Assembly: GCA_034509735.1 (NCBI GenBank)
Contig: JACGWO010000011.1
Span: 23,048,979 to 23,112,978, forward strand
Source of the DNA: Sesamum alatum
Lineage: Eukaryota > Streptophyta > Magnoliopsida > Lamiales > Pedaliaceae
DNA: 64,000 bases
Reading direction: 5' to 3'
The translations under genes and the position numbers were made by a program. Below, piece by piece: positions 38,363 to 51,084 of the stretch (the stretch's first letter is position 1; each line of letters starts with the position of its first letter). The notes beneath the pieces were generated by a model. It ran no database searches. It saw only the letters and a list, made by a program, of their open reading frames with translations, and was not told the origin of the DNA.

Positions 38363-38668
38363 GGGCAAAATGTTTTTTTTTTGTCCTTGTAAAATTATGA
38401 TATTATTTATTTTGGTACCACAACTAAAGAAGATGATTGTTTTAGTCTTATAAAATACGTTTTTCAGTTCTTTTGGTTCCAAAATGTCATGTGCCTTGCA
38501 CATAGGACGTGACACTTTGGGACCAAAAAAGCTGAAAAATGTGATTTTTTTTTACCAAAAAAACTGAAAAAAAATATATTTTGTGGGAATAAAAAAACCA
38601 CCTACTTAAATTATGGTACCAAAATAAATAATATCCTAATTTTACGGGATAAAAAAAATCATTTTGCC
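38363..38668. mobile_element. Foldback MITE, family B, with a 10 bp target duplication
   Basis: It starts GGGCAAAATGTTTTTTTT and ends AATCATTTTGCC. TGTTTTTGAA lies at 38353-38362 and again at 38670-38679. The interior carries ATGTGCCTTGCACATAGG near the centre. Confidence 0.85.
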
Positions 38669-38813
38669 GTGTTTTTGAATGTTCATAAACACAATATAGA
38701 ATATGATATAAGCACAAGTGGAAGAGGTTTGCTTCTGAAAATGCTTATAGGATTAATCATAATTCATCATGTTTACCACATGAAAAATGCATTTTTTGCT
38801 TATAAATCATAAA

Positions 38814-39050
38814 GGAAAAAATGCAAGCAACCCCCCTGTGATGCTGCAAATGTGCAAATTACCCCCCTTTGAAAAAATATATAGCAATTTACCCCCTTGT
38901 ATTTTCTAAAATGAAGCAATTTTTCCCCATATGTTTTCCAAAATGAAGCAATTTACCTCCCTGCCTAGGGGGGTAAATTACTATTTTTTTTTCATAGGGG
39001 GATAATTTGCTCATTTGCAATATCACAGAGAGGTAAATTGCATTAAACCC
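38814..39050. mobile_element. Foldback MITE, family C, with an 11 bp target duplication
   Basis: It starts GGAAAAAATGCAAGCAACC and ends AAATTGCATTAAACCC. TAAATCATAAA flanks it at 38803-38813 and 39051-39061. Arms include GTGCAAATTACCCCCC and the inverted GGGGGATAATTTGCTC. Confidence 0.88.
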
Positions 39051-39109
39051 TAAATCATAAATCACGCCTTCCTAATATGTAAATTCTGTTCGTGAATTTT
39101 TTTTTTTAG

Positions 39110-39172
39110 TAAATGGTGGCAATAAAATTCAAATCTAAGACTTTTTATTTAGTCTGACTCTGATACCATATT
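39110..39172 (-). repeat. Retroelement relic with TGGTATCAGAG
   Basis: On minus, ATGGTATCAGAGTCAGAC is followed by GATTTGAATTTTATTGCC. TGGTATCAGAG is the initiator-Met tRNA primer-site word found in many plant LTR elements. It may be a TRIM or SINE fragment; no LTR is visible. Confidence 0.4.
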
Positions 39173-40395
39173 AAATGATCATATCATCTAAAATTATAAA
39201 TTATTAGAAATGAGAACCATATAATATTTATTATCTTGACGAGATATTTGAAGGGCCAAAATTTTGAGTTTCATCCAACTTCCATATATTATGAATAAGT
39301 GAGGGAAGAAGGGCAACTTTGGATACATGTTTTCGTCCCATCTCAAAATATAAGGTTGAAAAATAAATTAAACTACTCAACATAAATTGACTCGAAATTA
39401 ATTAACTAAGTCCATTTGATCTTAATTTGTTAACCATAGAAAAGCAAGCTTGAACAACTTTTCTGTTTGATAAAGTTTGCAGCTACATAAGTTGAATTTG
39501 ATTCATTAAAAGATATACTAAAGTTTCTGTTCACTTTTTATTATAATTTGTTCAAGTTGTATAACATTAATTATTAAATTGATTTCAAATATTTCTAGTA
39601 TAAAAATACAAGTTGCAAACTAATAACTAATTGAATTCAAATTTATATAATAGCATATCCGAGTCGACTCGAATCTTAACAAATTTATCTGTACTTATTT
39701 TAGTACTTCAATAGTTTGTTCATTATTTTGTCACATTGGGTCATCAGTAAAAAAATATTTTGCCCCTTGAACTATGAATTTTTTTACTTTCCTATTTATT
39801 TTTTGTTTCAATTTGCCGTACCAACTGTACGAGTTTTTATAAGTTACTGCATTATATCATTTTTTCATGAAATTTTTTTCGAGAAAATTGTGATTTTTTT
39901 TAAAAGAATTAAGAAAGATTCTTGCACATTAATGTAAATATCATCTCGTTTCCCAAACTTTTTCTCATTTTGAGCATGTTCATAATTAAGACAACCATGA
40001 TCTTGACTAGTTTTAGTACTCATGACTTTGGTTTAGTTAGCTTTTTTAATTACTAAGGTTGTCTAAATCATGTGTTATGATTAATTACTTCAACATATTA
40101 AACTTTTTGGTTTTTTAATTTATTTATTAATATAAATAATAAATAAGGTGGTTTTCTTATAAACTTCAACATATTTTTCATCTATCCATAAATAAACTTC
40201 AACATATTTTTGATTAATATATATTTTCATCTATACTTCTATATCTATATTAATATATAAAAAAAGGTCTTTTTCATTTACAAACGGCGATTTATAACAC
40301 TGTGACACTAATTTTTTTTTATACTGATAATATCCTTAAGGTGGTTTTCTTCTCTTTATTTATTTATTTGGATAATAACATAAGTATTCTTTTTC
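39173..40395. other. Intergenic DNA, nothing recognised
   Basis: AT-rich sequence without a supported gene. Near 40243 there is TCTATATTAATATATAAA, which looks like a plant Helitron 5' end, but no matching 3' hairpin was found. Confidence 0.4.
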
Positions 40396-41132
40396 GGGTT
40401 AAATAAAGTTACCACCCCTGAAGCATCCACCCTACATCAATTACTCCTCTAAAGTATTAAAACCTTCAACAACCACCGTGACCTTCTAACACCTCTAATT
40501 TTGAAGTTCAAAAAGTCTATTTTACCCTTACTAAAATTGATTTATGAAAAAAAATTAAAGGGATTTTAAAAATACCAAAACCACTCTTTTTTTAAGTTTT
40601 TCTAATTCTATTTTCACTTATTCATCGAGCTCTTTTTATTTTTATAATTCTAAAGTATTTGGAACTCATTTTATTTTAGTTTCACTTATTTGTCAAACCA
40701 AGCTAAAAATAAATTTATACATTCATATAATTACCACATTTATATAATTACCATATATATATATAAATATATATTAATTGTATATTTTCTTATTGGCTCA
40801 TGATCAGCTCTTTCGGTTTTATTAATTGTATATTTGTTTAAGTAAATATATATATATATATGCATGTACAAATTTATTTTTAATTTGGCTCGACAAATAA
40901 GGGAAACTAAAATAAATGAGCTCCAAGTACTTTAGGATTACAGTGGTTTTGGTATTTTAAAAATTCTTTTAATTTTTTTTTCAAAAAGCAATTTTTAGTA
41001 AGGGTAAAATAGACTTTTTGAACTTAAAAATGAAAGGAGTTAGAAAGCCAGGATTTTTTTTAAGGTTTTAATACTTTAAGGGGGTAATTGATGTGGGATG
41101 AATACTTCAGGGGTAGTAACTATATTTAACCC
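40396..41132. mobile_element. Foldback MITE of 737 bp with a perfect 9 bp target duplication
   Basis: It starts GGGTTAAATAAAGTTACCAC and ends GTAACTATATTTAACCC. TTCTTTTTC flanks it at 40387-40395 and 41133-41141. Very long arms include AAAAAGTCTATTTTACCCTT and its complement at about 40997. It encodes no protein. Confidence 0.92.
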
Positions 41133-42517
41133 TTCTTTTTCTTTATTTGAAATAAAAAGAAGAACAAAAGTTTTCTTCAAATAATTTAAGAATATACTTA
41201 TGTGTTCATTTTTCTAGGAATTGTAACGTATAGAATTTTAAGAATTAAAATACACTAAAATTGGCTTGTTTAAATTTTTATTTGACATAGTAAAATTGGC
41301 TAAACTATTGAAATTTGCCTCAATATTTTTAATATTTGAATAATATAAATTTTATTTTGTTACTTGCTATAAAATAATATAATTTCAACAAAATTTGCAA
41401 GCTTTGATGATTGTTAGGAATAGAAATTAATATCACAACCTACACATACACAATATGTGATTATAAAAATTATAAAATAATATATTAAAAGTTACGAGTA
41501 TACACCCTTATTAACTAAAAATAACAAATTATCCCTTAGGGATATTTAAGTCATTGAAAATAGAGTTATTCGGGTTGAGTGTATTATAGGAAGTTTAGAT
41601 CAATTTTTCTTATGACATCAGCGGAAGCTGCGGAATCTATTAAGTTGAGTAACGGAAGGGGCAATTTGTGATGTAGATTTATTTGGAAGGGAACTTTATG
41701 TAATTTTCTTAGTAAGAGGGAGGAATTTGTATATTCTCATAATAGTAGGGGAGGTCGGTGTAATTAACCATTTTTTTTATAAACGTGATATATTAATTTA
41801 TATATTTTTATTTATAATATATATTTAAAATATGAAAATTATTTATCAATTGTAGCAAGGATGACGTGCCATAACGGTTAGTTTAATATAAAGGATACTG
41901 CTTAGAAAGTATTACTAGATTGCCTTGAACAAGACAACATAAAATACTGAAATACTAGAAAAGAAAATATAATTAATGAAATTATTCAAATTGGGATAAA
42001 TAAAAAAAATTAAATTTAAATTGTATCTGTAGGCACATTTTCTATAGCTTTTTTCTACCTTGTACCTTCAATTGACTAGAAAAAAAGAAGCCTTTCTTTG
42101 TGCATGTATCACATGATCAAAAATTTGTCCAAAAGTACACCAACTTTTTTTATTATTATTATTATTCAAACATTTCAAGCTTATGATATTGAAATGAATT
42201 TTACATTGATTACAAACGAAAAATTTAAATGATTTATGAGTCTCTAAATTCCTTTCTTCTATAACGATACATCTTTTTAAAATAAAATTATGACACTCAT
42301 ATAAAATCAAAACAAATAATTTTTCAACCTAATAGGGCATTTAATTATCGCATTGCATCATCAAAACTCTTGTTCTAAGAGGTCGGGACTCTTATTCAAG
42401 TGACTAAAACTATCATAGGGGAGATGAAAAATAAATAAAAGGACAATAAGATATAAGTTAAAAAAAGGTAACTTGGTAAATGTCATGAAATCTGGTGGAC
42501 CAGTAATACTAGTTAGA
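41133..42517. other. Intergenic DNA, mostly nothing recognised
   Basis: AT-rich sequence. A possible eroded foldback element lies around 41495-41775 (CACCCTTATTAACTA... GGAGGTCGGTGTAATTAACC), but its left end is not convincing. Confidence 0.4.
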
Positions 42518-42783
42518 CACTACAAAAAAATTAATTATTCACTGCACTATAAATAAATACGGCTTGACAATCATAGTAAATCAATATTATCTACCATGGT
42601 TAGACAGAACTGATGCATGGCCAAAATATTTGCCACAGTTTTTAGGGGTAGCACATATTTTTGCCCCGCTTGCAGAAACAACTATTGATAACTGTTGTGC
42701 AACCATGGTTAATTAGTATTCTCCACGATTTACTTTTAACAATAGTAATTAATCATAGAAAAAAAATCATATTTCTTCTAGTG
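42518..42783. mobile_element. CACTA-type MITE, family H
   Basis: It starts CACTACAAAAAAATTAATTA and ends CATATTTCTTCTAGTG. Inside are TACCATGGTTAGACAG and AACCATGGTTAATTAG words that repeat in both orientations. No clean 3 bp target duplication is visible. Confidence 0.75.
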
Positions 42784-42936
42784 TAGAGGTGTTCATTCAG
42801 TAAAATCGAACAGAACCTAATCAAAATTTCAGAAAGTTGAAAGTTCTACCAAATTAAATACTTTGCACGAATACCGAACCGAATTAGTTGGTTCTGTTTT
42901 GATTTTTGATTCGATTTGATTGATTTATTGAACTGT

Positions 42937-43251
42937 CACTACAAGAAATATAATGTTTAACCATGGCTAATTGTCATGGTTAATAATAAATAGTCGTAGT
43001 AAATAGTCATTGATCACGACCATGTAACGATTGTTGACCGTGGTTTTGCGAGAGTGGCTAAAACATTTGTCATGGTTAAAAATCATGGCTAATATTTTTA
43101 CCATTGCTCTTAGCTACGGCAAATAATTTTTTCATGGTGAAAAAATTAATTTTTGTATCGATTTATTTAACTGTAATTAATAATAATAATTTGCTATAAT
43201 TTTTAGCTATAACCATTAAAATTGTAGCTAATAGTAATTTTTTTAATAGTA
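42937..43251. mobile_element. CACTA-type MITE, family H
   Basis: It starts CACTACAAGAAATATAATG, the typical plant CACTA terminus, and runs through AACCATGGCTAATTGTCATGG to an AATTTTTTTAATAGT end. It is the best-preserved left terminus of the family here. Confidence 0.75.
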
Positions 43252-43502
43252 TATGAACACACCTTATACAAATAAAGGACGAGATAGGTTTAAATAGATG
43301 ACAGAAGACCAATGAGACATAACATAGTTGTTGAAGTGAGGCCCCGTTCGAGTCCAATGAATACGTATGAAATTATTTATTTTAATAGTAATTGTCGATC
43401 TATTGTAATAGTAGTTATTTGTTAATTATACATATTTGACATTGATAGTTAGGATATGTTAATTCTTGATGATTGAAATTTATCATATAATTATAATCGA
43501 TT

Positions 43503-43503
<1 letters not shown>

Positions 43504-43539
<36 letters not shown>
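43504..43539. repeat. (GA)n microsatellite
   Basis: A run of about 18 GA units that directly abuts the left end of the next CACTA-type MITE. Confidence 0.95.
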
Positions 43540-43541
<2 letters not shown>

Positions 43542-43832
43542 AGAAAAAATATAATTTTTCGCTACGATTAATTACTATAGTCAAAAGAAAGAAAAAACCA
43601 CGCCCGAATACAAATTAATTAAGACTTTGCAACGGTCATTAGTCGTTGTTTCTGCAAGTGGGGTCAAAACATTAGCCATTGCCAAAACCATGGCAAATGT
43701 TTTGGCTATGACTAAAAACCGTGGAAAATATTGATTAATCATGGTAAAAATTTAATTTTTTGCATAAATTTTATTTAATCGTAATTAATAGTATTGATTT
43801 ATCATGATTTTTTATTCATGATCATTTATAGT
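43539..43832. mobile_element. CACTA-type MITE, family H, abutting (GA)n
   Basis: It starts ACTAGAAAAAATATAATTTT, with the first C lost or shared with the repeat, and ends near CATTTATAGTA. It contains TTTCTGCAAGTGGGGTC and CATTGCCAAAACCATGG. Confidence 0.65.
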
Positions 43833-43997
43833 ATAAGGATTTTTATTTATTTATTTATTTATTTATATATTTTGGCAGTGAGGGTAGGTGATAGAGTTGA
43901 TATGTGTCAGTTAGGAGCTTATTAGGTGAATTGATGTCAATTTCAAACTGTATATTTGTTAAATGACCAAATTCATCATTAATTTCAATATTAATTA

Positions 43998-44425
43998 GCG
44001 TAAATTACATCTACCTCCCCTAAAATTTGGCATAATTACAAATACCCCCATGTTGTTTGAGAAATTATAAATACCCCATAAAGTTTGTAACTGTCTAACA
44101 AATAACCCATTTCCATCCATTTTTATAGGTAAACTGACCAAAATGCCCTTATGCACTGAATTATTTTTTATTTAATTCTTAAAATTATTTGAACTACAAT
44201 ACACAGGGAGAGGTTTCTTAAGTTTTTTACACATAGGAGGAACAATACAATTTGTCTCAACTGATTTTTCTACACTTTTCATAAAAAAAATTTAAGAGCA
44301 AAATGATCAATTTTAGACTTTTGATTAAAAATTACAAACTTCAGGAGAGTATTTATGATTTTTCAAACAACAAGGGGGTATTTGTAATTATGCCAAAACT
44401 AAGAGGAGGTAGATGTAATTTACCC
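43998..44425. mobile_element. Foldback MITE, family A copy 4
   Basis: It starts GTAAATTACATCTACCTCCC and ends GGAGGTAGATGTAATTTACCC. Family words AAATGCCCTTATGCACTGAA and TTGATTAAAAATTACAAA are present. The flanks AATATTAATT and AATAATTAAA are partly alike. Confidence 0.85.
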
Positions 44426-44957
44426 AATAATTAAAGTATAAATAAATAGGATACGAATCAAGAAAAAATGTGGATATTAGATAATAAATTACCATAAAAC
44501 CCCCTTTGACCACTTATTATATCCATATATCCCGGCCGGGCCGGCCCCTCTTACCTACTACCGCCCTTTGAATCCCATGGATGAGTTATTCCCATGCATG
44601 CATGGTTGAAGAAGTTTCTAATGATGCATGTATGTATGTATGTATGTATGTATGGGTACAAGAGAACAAGATGTTGGCATGATACCCCTACCTACTACAT
44701 TCTGGTCCGGTACCAGATATCTTGTCTACCCATCATCAATGATCAATGATGGAGTTTAAGTGCATGCATGCGTGCATACATATATTTATATAGTTGTAGA
44801 CATGATTTGATGATCTTAACCTGTTTTTCACGTTCTTGATTTGGAATATAAGTAGATGATCATACATATATATATCCAGAGTGTACATATATGTACTTGT
44901 ATACGTCAATGGAAGTTCTAGAATATGAGCATATGTTTCTTGAAACAATAGATAAAA
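44426..44957. other. Intergenic DNA with short tandem repeats
   Basis: It contains the GC palindromic cluster CCCGGCCGGGCCGGCCC near 44531 and a (TGTA)n run at 44627-44654. No gene is supported. Confidence 0.6.
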
Positions 44958-45214
44958 GGGTAAATTACGGCCATACTCCCTGAGATTAGGCTCAATTACA
45001 TAAATACTTTATGTCTTTTGGGAAATTACAGCTACACCTACTGAGGTTGTAATTGTATTACAACTACACCCTATATTTAAATGCAAAGCTTACACTAATA
45101 CTCCCTAAAAAACATTACACTAACACCCTCAGGGGGTGTAGCTATAATTTCGCAAAAGACAAGGGGTGTTTGTGCAATTGGCCCAATCTCAGGGGGTGTC
45201 AATGTAATTTATCC
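44958..45214. mobile_element. Foldback MITE of 257 bp with a perfect 9 bp target duplication
   Basis: It starts GGGTAAATTACGGCC and ends GTCAATGTAATTTATCC. TAGATAAAA flanks it at 44949-44957 and 45215-45223. Arms include GGGAAATTACAGCTACACC and its complement. Confidence 0.92.
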
Positions 45215-46159
45215 TAGATAAAATACTTGAATAAGATATTTTTGAGAAATAAATGCAGCGATGAGGTCAACTCCAGTAATCCATATAAGAATATATTTTA
45301 ATTGAAGAAATTAAAAATATTAAACTAAAAAAAAAATTAAAAATAGTGTAAGTTGAGAAGAGCCGGCACTTTGATATTTAGAAAAGTGGTTTGGAGGTTT
45401 AGAAGAGTGGGAGGGTGGGAAGTTGGTTAATAGATAAATTAATAAAATTAAATATTAAAAACATATATAAATAGCAGACCAAAAAAGTGAGACACCAAAT
45501 AGGTACTCACTTAATAATAAGGTATAGATATCGAAAGTAAGAAAAATACTAAAAAATGATTGGTTTTTTCATTCATTTATGACTGCTTTTTATCAATGGC
45601 TATAATTTGAGAGTAATATTTTATTACAATTATACATCCTTTTGACTTCATATATATTACCCTATCAAGTATAAAAATATTACAGGGAATATTGAATGAG
45701 GAGTTTTGGGCATTTATGATTTCGTTTATGTTGGTTTCAACATTTTTCATTTCAAATCATAACGAAAGGGAGTCAGTTGTAAACGGTGAATTTTTAAAAA
45801 GGACGTCAATATAATTTTAAACTTTTTTGGAGGAAAATATAATTTTACGATTTTAGAGGATATATGAGTGTAATCAACCCTATTATATAGGTCAATGGAA
45901 GTTCTAGAAGCATGAGCAACTTTGCAAGAAAATGTAGCATCTTCTTACGTAGTGTTCAGTAAATAAGGTTTGTTAAGCATTTGACCTTAATTTGCTAATC
46001 CCATGCCACCAAATCATTAGCGTGTTGATCAGCCCAAAAGTATTTGCTAATCCTATACTTTTTACTTTGTGAAAATGCTAATTAATTAAGATTAAAAATT
46101 TAATCTTTACTGTGCACGCATTTGAGTTTAATGAACTTAGGTAATACTACTGGAAAATT
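45215..46159. other. Intergenic DNA with a possible Helitron-like tail
   Basis: AT-rich. Near 45480-45530, AGTGAGACACCAAATAGGTACTC is followed by TTAATAATAAGGTATAGATA, which resembles the 3' region of some plant Helitrons, but no CTRR end with a stable hairpin was proved. Confidence 0.35.
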
Positions 46160-46335
46160 CTTATCCAAATCAGATTTGATTGAACCAAATCAATCACAGA
46201 GCAAGTATGATACACTTCTCTTGTGATTGATCACTTTCGATGAACTGTACACTAATTACATGTAGTTGTATTGCACATATCATATGATTGATTCGTTGTC
46301 GATCAAATTCGATTTGAGTTAGAATTTTCCAAATA
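46160..46335. repeat. Family F inverted-repeat element (copy 3)
   Basis: It runs from CAAATCAGATTTGATTGAACC to CAAATTCGATTTGAGTTAG, which are rough inverted complements. Inside are GAGCAAGTATGATACACTT and GTTGTATTGCACATATCATA. It is the copy with the clearest arms. Confidence 0.65.
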
Positions 46336-46987
46336 CTGCTGCATATATACAACATATGCTACTAATAAAAAAAGAACAAGATCACGAGTTCAACAGCAGC
46401 CCCTAATTTATGAATTTAAGTAATTACTTATGACTAATCCGCCCAAGATTCTTTATTTCATTATAACTACGCCCACTAATTAACAATTAATGTATTTTAA
46501 TTACAAGTTACTTTTCCAAACATATGCAAGTAAGAGGGTGTTTCCCTAATCAAGCTTATTTAAAACATCTTAATTATAAGGCTCTTTTACATCTTATTTG
46601 ATGTTTTAGGATGTTACATAATGGTAGATCTGAATTATATTAAAAATAAGCTCCTAATAAATTCGCGTGGATAATTAAAATTTATAAAATGTTAGAGTAT
46701 TTGACATAATAAAATGAAAAAAATAAGATATAAGGACTAATACAAATGAATTAATATTGGATTTTCATACTAAGTTAAGTGTCATTAGGGCTGGAGAGAG
46801 GGAGAGAGAGCAGTGTGAAATATGTGAATGTTAAAATTGAAATATAGTCAGGATATTTTTGTATTATGGAATATTAATCATACAGAGTTTATAAGATGTT
46901 TTAGAAAAAAAAAGTTAGATAGTTTTTTTTTTTAAAAAAGATCTTATAAGATCAAAAACGCCTTATTTCAGAATCGTATAAATTTAA
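46336..46987. other. Intergenic DNA, nothing clearly recognised
   Basis: AT-rich, with words such as AAAACATCTTATAAG that also occur around 59500-60420. They may belong to another old repeat family; no ends were defined. Confidence 0.35.
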
Positions 46988-47896
46988 GGGTTAAATACAC
47001 TTTGTACTCCTGAATTATGCATGTAGTCGCATTTAGGCCCCTAAAGTATGAAAGGTAACAAAAAGGCCCCTCATGATATGGATTAATTTTTTTATGACGA
47101 AAATATCCTTATTGTTTACATCCCTAAAATATGTTTATTTCAATCATTCCCCTAAAACATAATTTGAATTATTATAAAAATTATATTTAACATAAATACT
47201 ATCCAAATTTTATTATTTTTATAATTAGTATAGAATCTATATAAACTCTATAAATTTACAGTCCATATATTTTTTTTTTTTACATAAATATTTAAAATTT
47301 TACATAATTTTTGCTTGTGTTGTTATATATATGTTGATTTTTTAAAAAAAAAAATAAAATTATTGATACAATTAAAAAATATTACATCAAACATAATGCA
47401 CTATAAAATATACAAATCTGTAATATTCTATAATATTTTGAGTAATGATATGATATAATTTAATTATACGTACATATACCTGAACAAGATTTATAGGTTA
47501 TATAACATACTTTTTTATAAAATTATATACATTATGTATTTACACATATTTATATATATTTTTTAACATAAATAATTTACTTTGTAAGACATATATGCAT
47601 ATAGAGCAATTGTAAATATTTTTTGTATTACATAATTAATAAAAAAGTTATAAATATTAAATACTATTTTGTAAATAAAATTTGAGTAAAATTTAAATCA
47701 TTAAAAGTAGTTTCGGCGAAGTAATAAAACATACCTTTAGGGAATAAACTGAAATGTATAGGAGATAAGTGGGAAGGGTATTTTTGTCCTTTTAATGTCA
47801 AATTATTTTATCAGGGGTCTTTTTGTTACCTTTCATACTTTAGGAGCCTAAATGCGACTACATGTATAGTTTAGGGGTGCAAACTGTATTTAACCC
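46988..47896. mobile_element. Foldback MITE of 909 bp with a perfect 9 bp target duplication
   Basis: It starts GGGTTAAATACACTTTGTAC and ends GCAAACTGTATTTAACCC. TAAATTTAA flanks it at 46979-46987 and 47897-47905. Arms include ATGAAAGGTAACAAAAAGGC and its complement. The AT-rich centre has no open frame of note. Confidence 0.92.
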
Positions 47897-48139
47897 TAAA
47901 TTTAAATAAAATTGCTAAATAATTTTCTAGAACTTACTCCAAATCTATTGATCTTACTCTTGGAGTCCACAGCATGATCAAATGTTGAATGGACTAGAGA
48001 GGATCCAACAAAAAGCCATAAATATTTAGATCACTAGTCTAATTAAATCCAAGAAAGATCCAACATAGCAAATACATCAGTATACTAGAATTCATGTAGA
48101 GGGATACTTGGAAGATTTATGAATTTTTTTTTTCAATCA

Positions 48140-48395
48140 TCGTTAATTACCATGGTCTATTGGTGAAAATCATAGCGAATTAATCACGAATGCACAATTA
48201 TTAATTATTCGATGTTTCTGCAAGTGATGCGCTAAAATATTAGTTATAACTAAAAATTATGGGAAATATTTTGGCCTTAACTAAAAACATAAAAAATATT
48301 GGTTAATCATGATCATAATGATTGTTCAACTGCGGTAGATATATATAGTAATGATTTGTCATAATTTATAAATCGTAACAATTTATAACGTAAGA
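48140..48395. repeat. CACTA-type MITE relic, family H
   Basis: Family words TTAATTACCATGGTC, TTTCTGCAAGTGATGCGC and TGATTTGTCATAATTTATAA occur in the usual order. The termini are degraded. Confidence 0.5.
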
Positions 48396-48611
48396 AATAA
48401 TTTATTTGTCTTGTGTGTGTACGCGTGCGCAAATATATGTAGGGTTTATTCTTAATTTCAAGTAAAGTATAATAACTCATTATTATTTTTTTTGAAGTGA
48501 AAGCGATGAACTATTATTTTTTCAATTAATCGATTACAGTTCAAATATCTATATATAGCTAACAACAACAACTATAACAATCATATCCTAATTACCAATA
48601 TTAATTAGATA

Positions 48612-48902
48612 CACTAGAAACGAAATATGATTTTTCGCTACGGTTAATTACTATGGTAAAAAAAAAATCATGGCGAATACAAATTAACCACGGGTTTGAT
48701 ATGACTATTAGTTGTCATTTCTGCAAGTGTGGCCAAAACATTAGACATTGCTGAAACCATGGAAAATGGTATGGCTACAGCTAAAAACTATGGCAAATAT
48801 TGATTAACCGTTGTAAAAATTTAAGATTTTGCATTGATTTTGTTTAACCATAATTAATAGTATTGATTTACCATAGTTTTTGACCTGTAGTCACTTATAG
48901 TG
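48612..48902. mobile_element. CACTA-type MITE, family H, both ends present
   Basis: It starts CACTAGAAACGAAATATGAT and ends GTAGTCACTTATAGTG, the inverted CACTA form. Length is 291 bp. The interior is made of inverted CCATGG and AATTAACCA words. Confidence 0.8.
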
Positions 48903-49011
48903 TAATAAAAAGTTAATTTTTTTAATTTTTATTTTGCAATGATAACTGTATCTAATGACATCTATTATTAAAATAGAATTATGCATATTATTAAAGTTGA
49001 ACAATATTTCA

Positions 49012-49075
49012 TACGTTGGTGGAATTCAAACCCATGACCTTAGAGTCACGGCTAACCCATTTGTTAGAAAAGATC
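49012..49075 (-). repeat. tRNA-like SINE relic
   Basis: On minus, AATGGGTTAGCCGTGACTC is followed by GGTCATGGGTTTGAATTCC, which is B-box-like. Only this head could be recognised. Confidence 0.4.
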
Positions 49076-49263
49076 GTGGTAACATCTCTAGGAACGTTAC
49101 TGTAGTTTCACTACTTATCTTGTTGACGCATATACCCTTCCAAAGTTTCCTATCTAATTAAGTCGATCTCCATAAAATCAGCCATACCTCTTTCTCCACT
49201 CGCCAAAATTATGTCCATAATTAGAACGAAACAAACATTTTAATCTCGTACATATAATTAATT

Positions 49264-49753
49264 GGGTAAATTATATTTTTGTCCAATAAATTGATTGGTT
49301 TCTAATTTTTGTCCCATACTATGGGGAATTCACACATTACATCCATATGTCCAATTTTTCTTTTTCAAGTTCAGGACCAAAAGGGGTTTTTCATTAATTG
49401 CTAACGGTTTCGCACGCCTCCGTTAAATTGCTCGGGATAAATTACATTTTTGCTCCCATAAGTGGACCCTTTTTTCCAATTTTGATCCCATACTGTAGGA
49501 CCAAAAATTAGAAATGGGTCCACTTATGGGACCAAAATTAGAACAAGTTCACTTATTGGACAAAAAATATAATTTACCCCGAGCAATTTAATGAAGGCGT
49601 GCGAGTCACGTGATTCTGCCGTTAACAATTAAAGAAAAACCCCTTTTGGTTCTAAAATTGAGAAAAAAAAAATAAACATATGGGATGTAATCTGTGAATT
49701 CCCCACAGTATTAAAAACGGGTCCACTTATAAAACCAAAAATATAATTTACCC
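49264..49753. mobile_element. Foldback MITE with an internal second copy of its own terminus
   Basis: The outer ends are GGGTAAATTATATTTTTGTC and AAATATAATTTACCC, with near-identical flanks TAATTAATT and TAGTTAATT. Inside, GGGATAAATTACATTTTTGC (about 49433) and TATAATTTACCCC (about 49579) form a second, inner pair of the same end sequence, flanked by the inverted TAAATTGCTC and GAGCAATTTA. Confidence 0.8.
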
Positions 49754-50363
49754 TAGTTAATTTTAAGATCATCCTGTCCAGATCCTCCCATACACGAATC
49801 ATATTATCCTTATACATAATTTTCAATTCGTTTACCATAAACATCAATATTTTATTCATATTATAAGTTATAATTCGTCCTTCGTTTACTGAACTAAACT
49901 CTTTATTTTATAGCTTTAATAGTCGTACACTAGTAGCACCAGTACTTTAGTGTAAGTATGCATGTTTTGGTGTTTTATTCAAAGGCTAGCTGTATAAATG
50001 TGTTGAACGATCAAAGATGCCGCGTAAGAGAAACACGGAGGAGAAATGGCCTAACACTCGGATTAATTCATATTAAATACCAAATAAAAAATAATAATAA
50101 TAATAATAAAGTCATGACTATATATAGAGAGAGAGTTATATTTAAAAAAAAGTGTCCGAAGCACCTTTTGAGAAGGTCATGGTAATTGTGAGCAGCCTTT
50201 CGGGCAAGCTTCTCTAACACACACACACACACCAAAACGGTAAATAGGGGGCAACCTAGTCTTTTTCTATTATTTATTTTCAACCAAATTTAATTTTTTC
50301 GGATATACATAGATACATACATACATAATGAGCGACAGACGTATGTATATATATATATATATA

Positions 50364-50790
50364 GGGTGAATTATAATGATATTTCCTGAGTTTTGTATAA
50401 TTATGGATACCCTCTCGTTGTTTCAAAATTTATAATACCCCCTTGAGGTTTGTAATTTTTAACCAAGGGTCTGAAATGATCCATTTGCCCTTGATTTTTT
50501 TTTTAAAAAAAATATAGAAAAATCAGTTGAGGCAAATTACATTATTGCTCTTCTGTGTAAAAAACGTAAGAAATCTCTTCCTATGCATTTTTGTAAAAAA
50601 AAATTAGAAAATTTTAAAAAATAACTCAATTTGCATAAAGGCATTTTGGTCAGTTCACCCATAAAAATGGATGAATTTGGGTTATTTGTTAAACGACTAC
50701 AAACCTTAGGGAGATATTTGTAATTTTTGAAACAACAAGAGGGTATCTGTAATTATACCACACCTTAGGGGAGGTTATTGTAATTCATCC
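50364..50790. mobile_element. Foldback MITE, family A copy 5
   Basis: It starts GGGTGAATTATAATGATATT and ends GGTTATTGTAATTCATCC. TATATATA microsatellite flanks both sides, so the target duplication cannot be measured. Family core words are present. Confidence 0.85.
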
Positions 50791-50799
50791 TATATATAT

Positions 50800-51066
50800 G
50801 GATAATTACATTTACACCCCCTGGCTTGGTCTGTTTACACAAACCACCACTGTCATTTTCATAATTACATAAACCACCCCTGATAGCCAAAAAAACCAGG
50901 GGTAGTTTATGTAATGATGTTAATATTTTTTCGGGGTGTATATGTAATTTTTCAATGGTGGTTTCTGCAAATGATGTTAGCCTTTCTAATGGTCTATGTG
51001 TAATTATTCAAAAAATAAGAATAATTTGTATGAACAGACCATACATTAGGTGTAGATGTAATTACC
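50800..51066. mobile_element. Foldback MITE, family D copy 2
   Basis: It starts GGATAATTACATTTACACCC and ends AGGTGTAGATGTAATTACC. Arms include GGTCTGTTTACACAAACCAC and diverged complements. It sits ten bases after the preceding MITE, in TATATA repeats. Confidence 0.8.
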
Positions 51067-51084
51067 TATATATATTTGCTTGGT

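Noticed and set aside
45350..45535. Possible Helitron 3' end
   Set aside because: The tail words look right, but no CTRR terminus with a stable hairpin or insertion between A and T could be shown.
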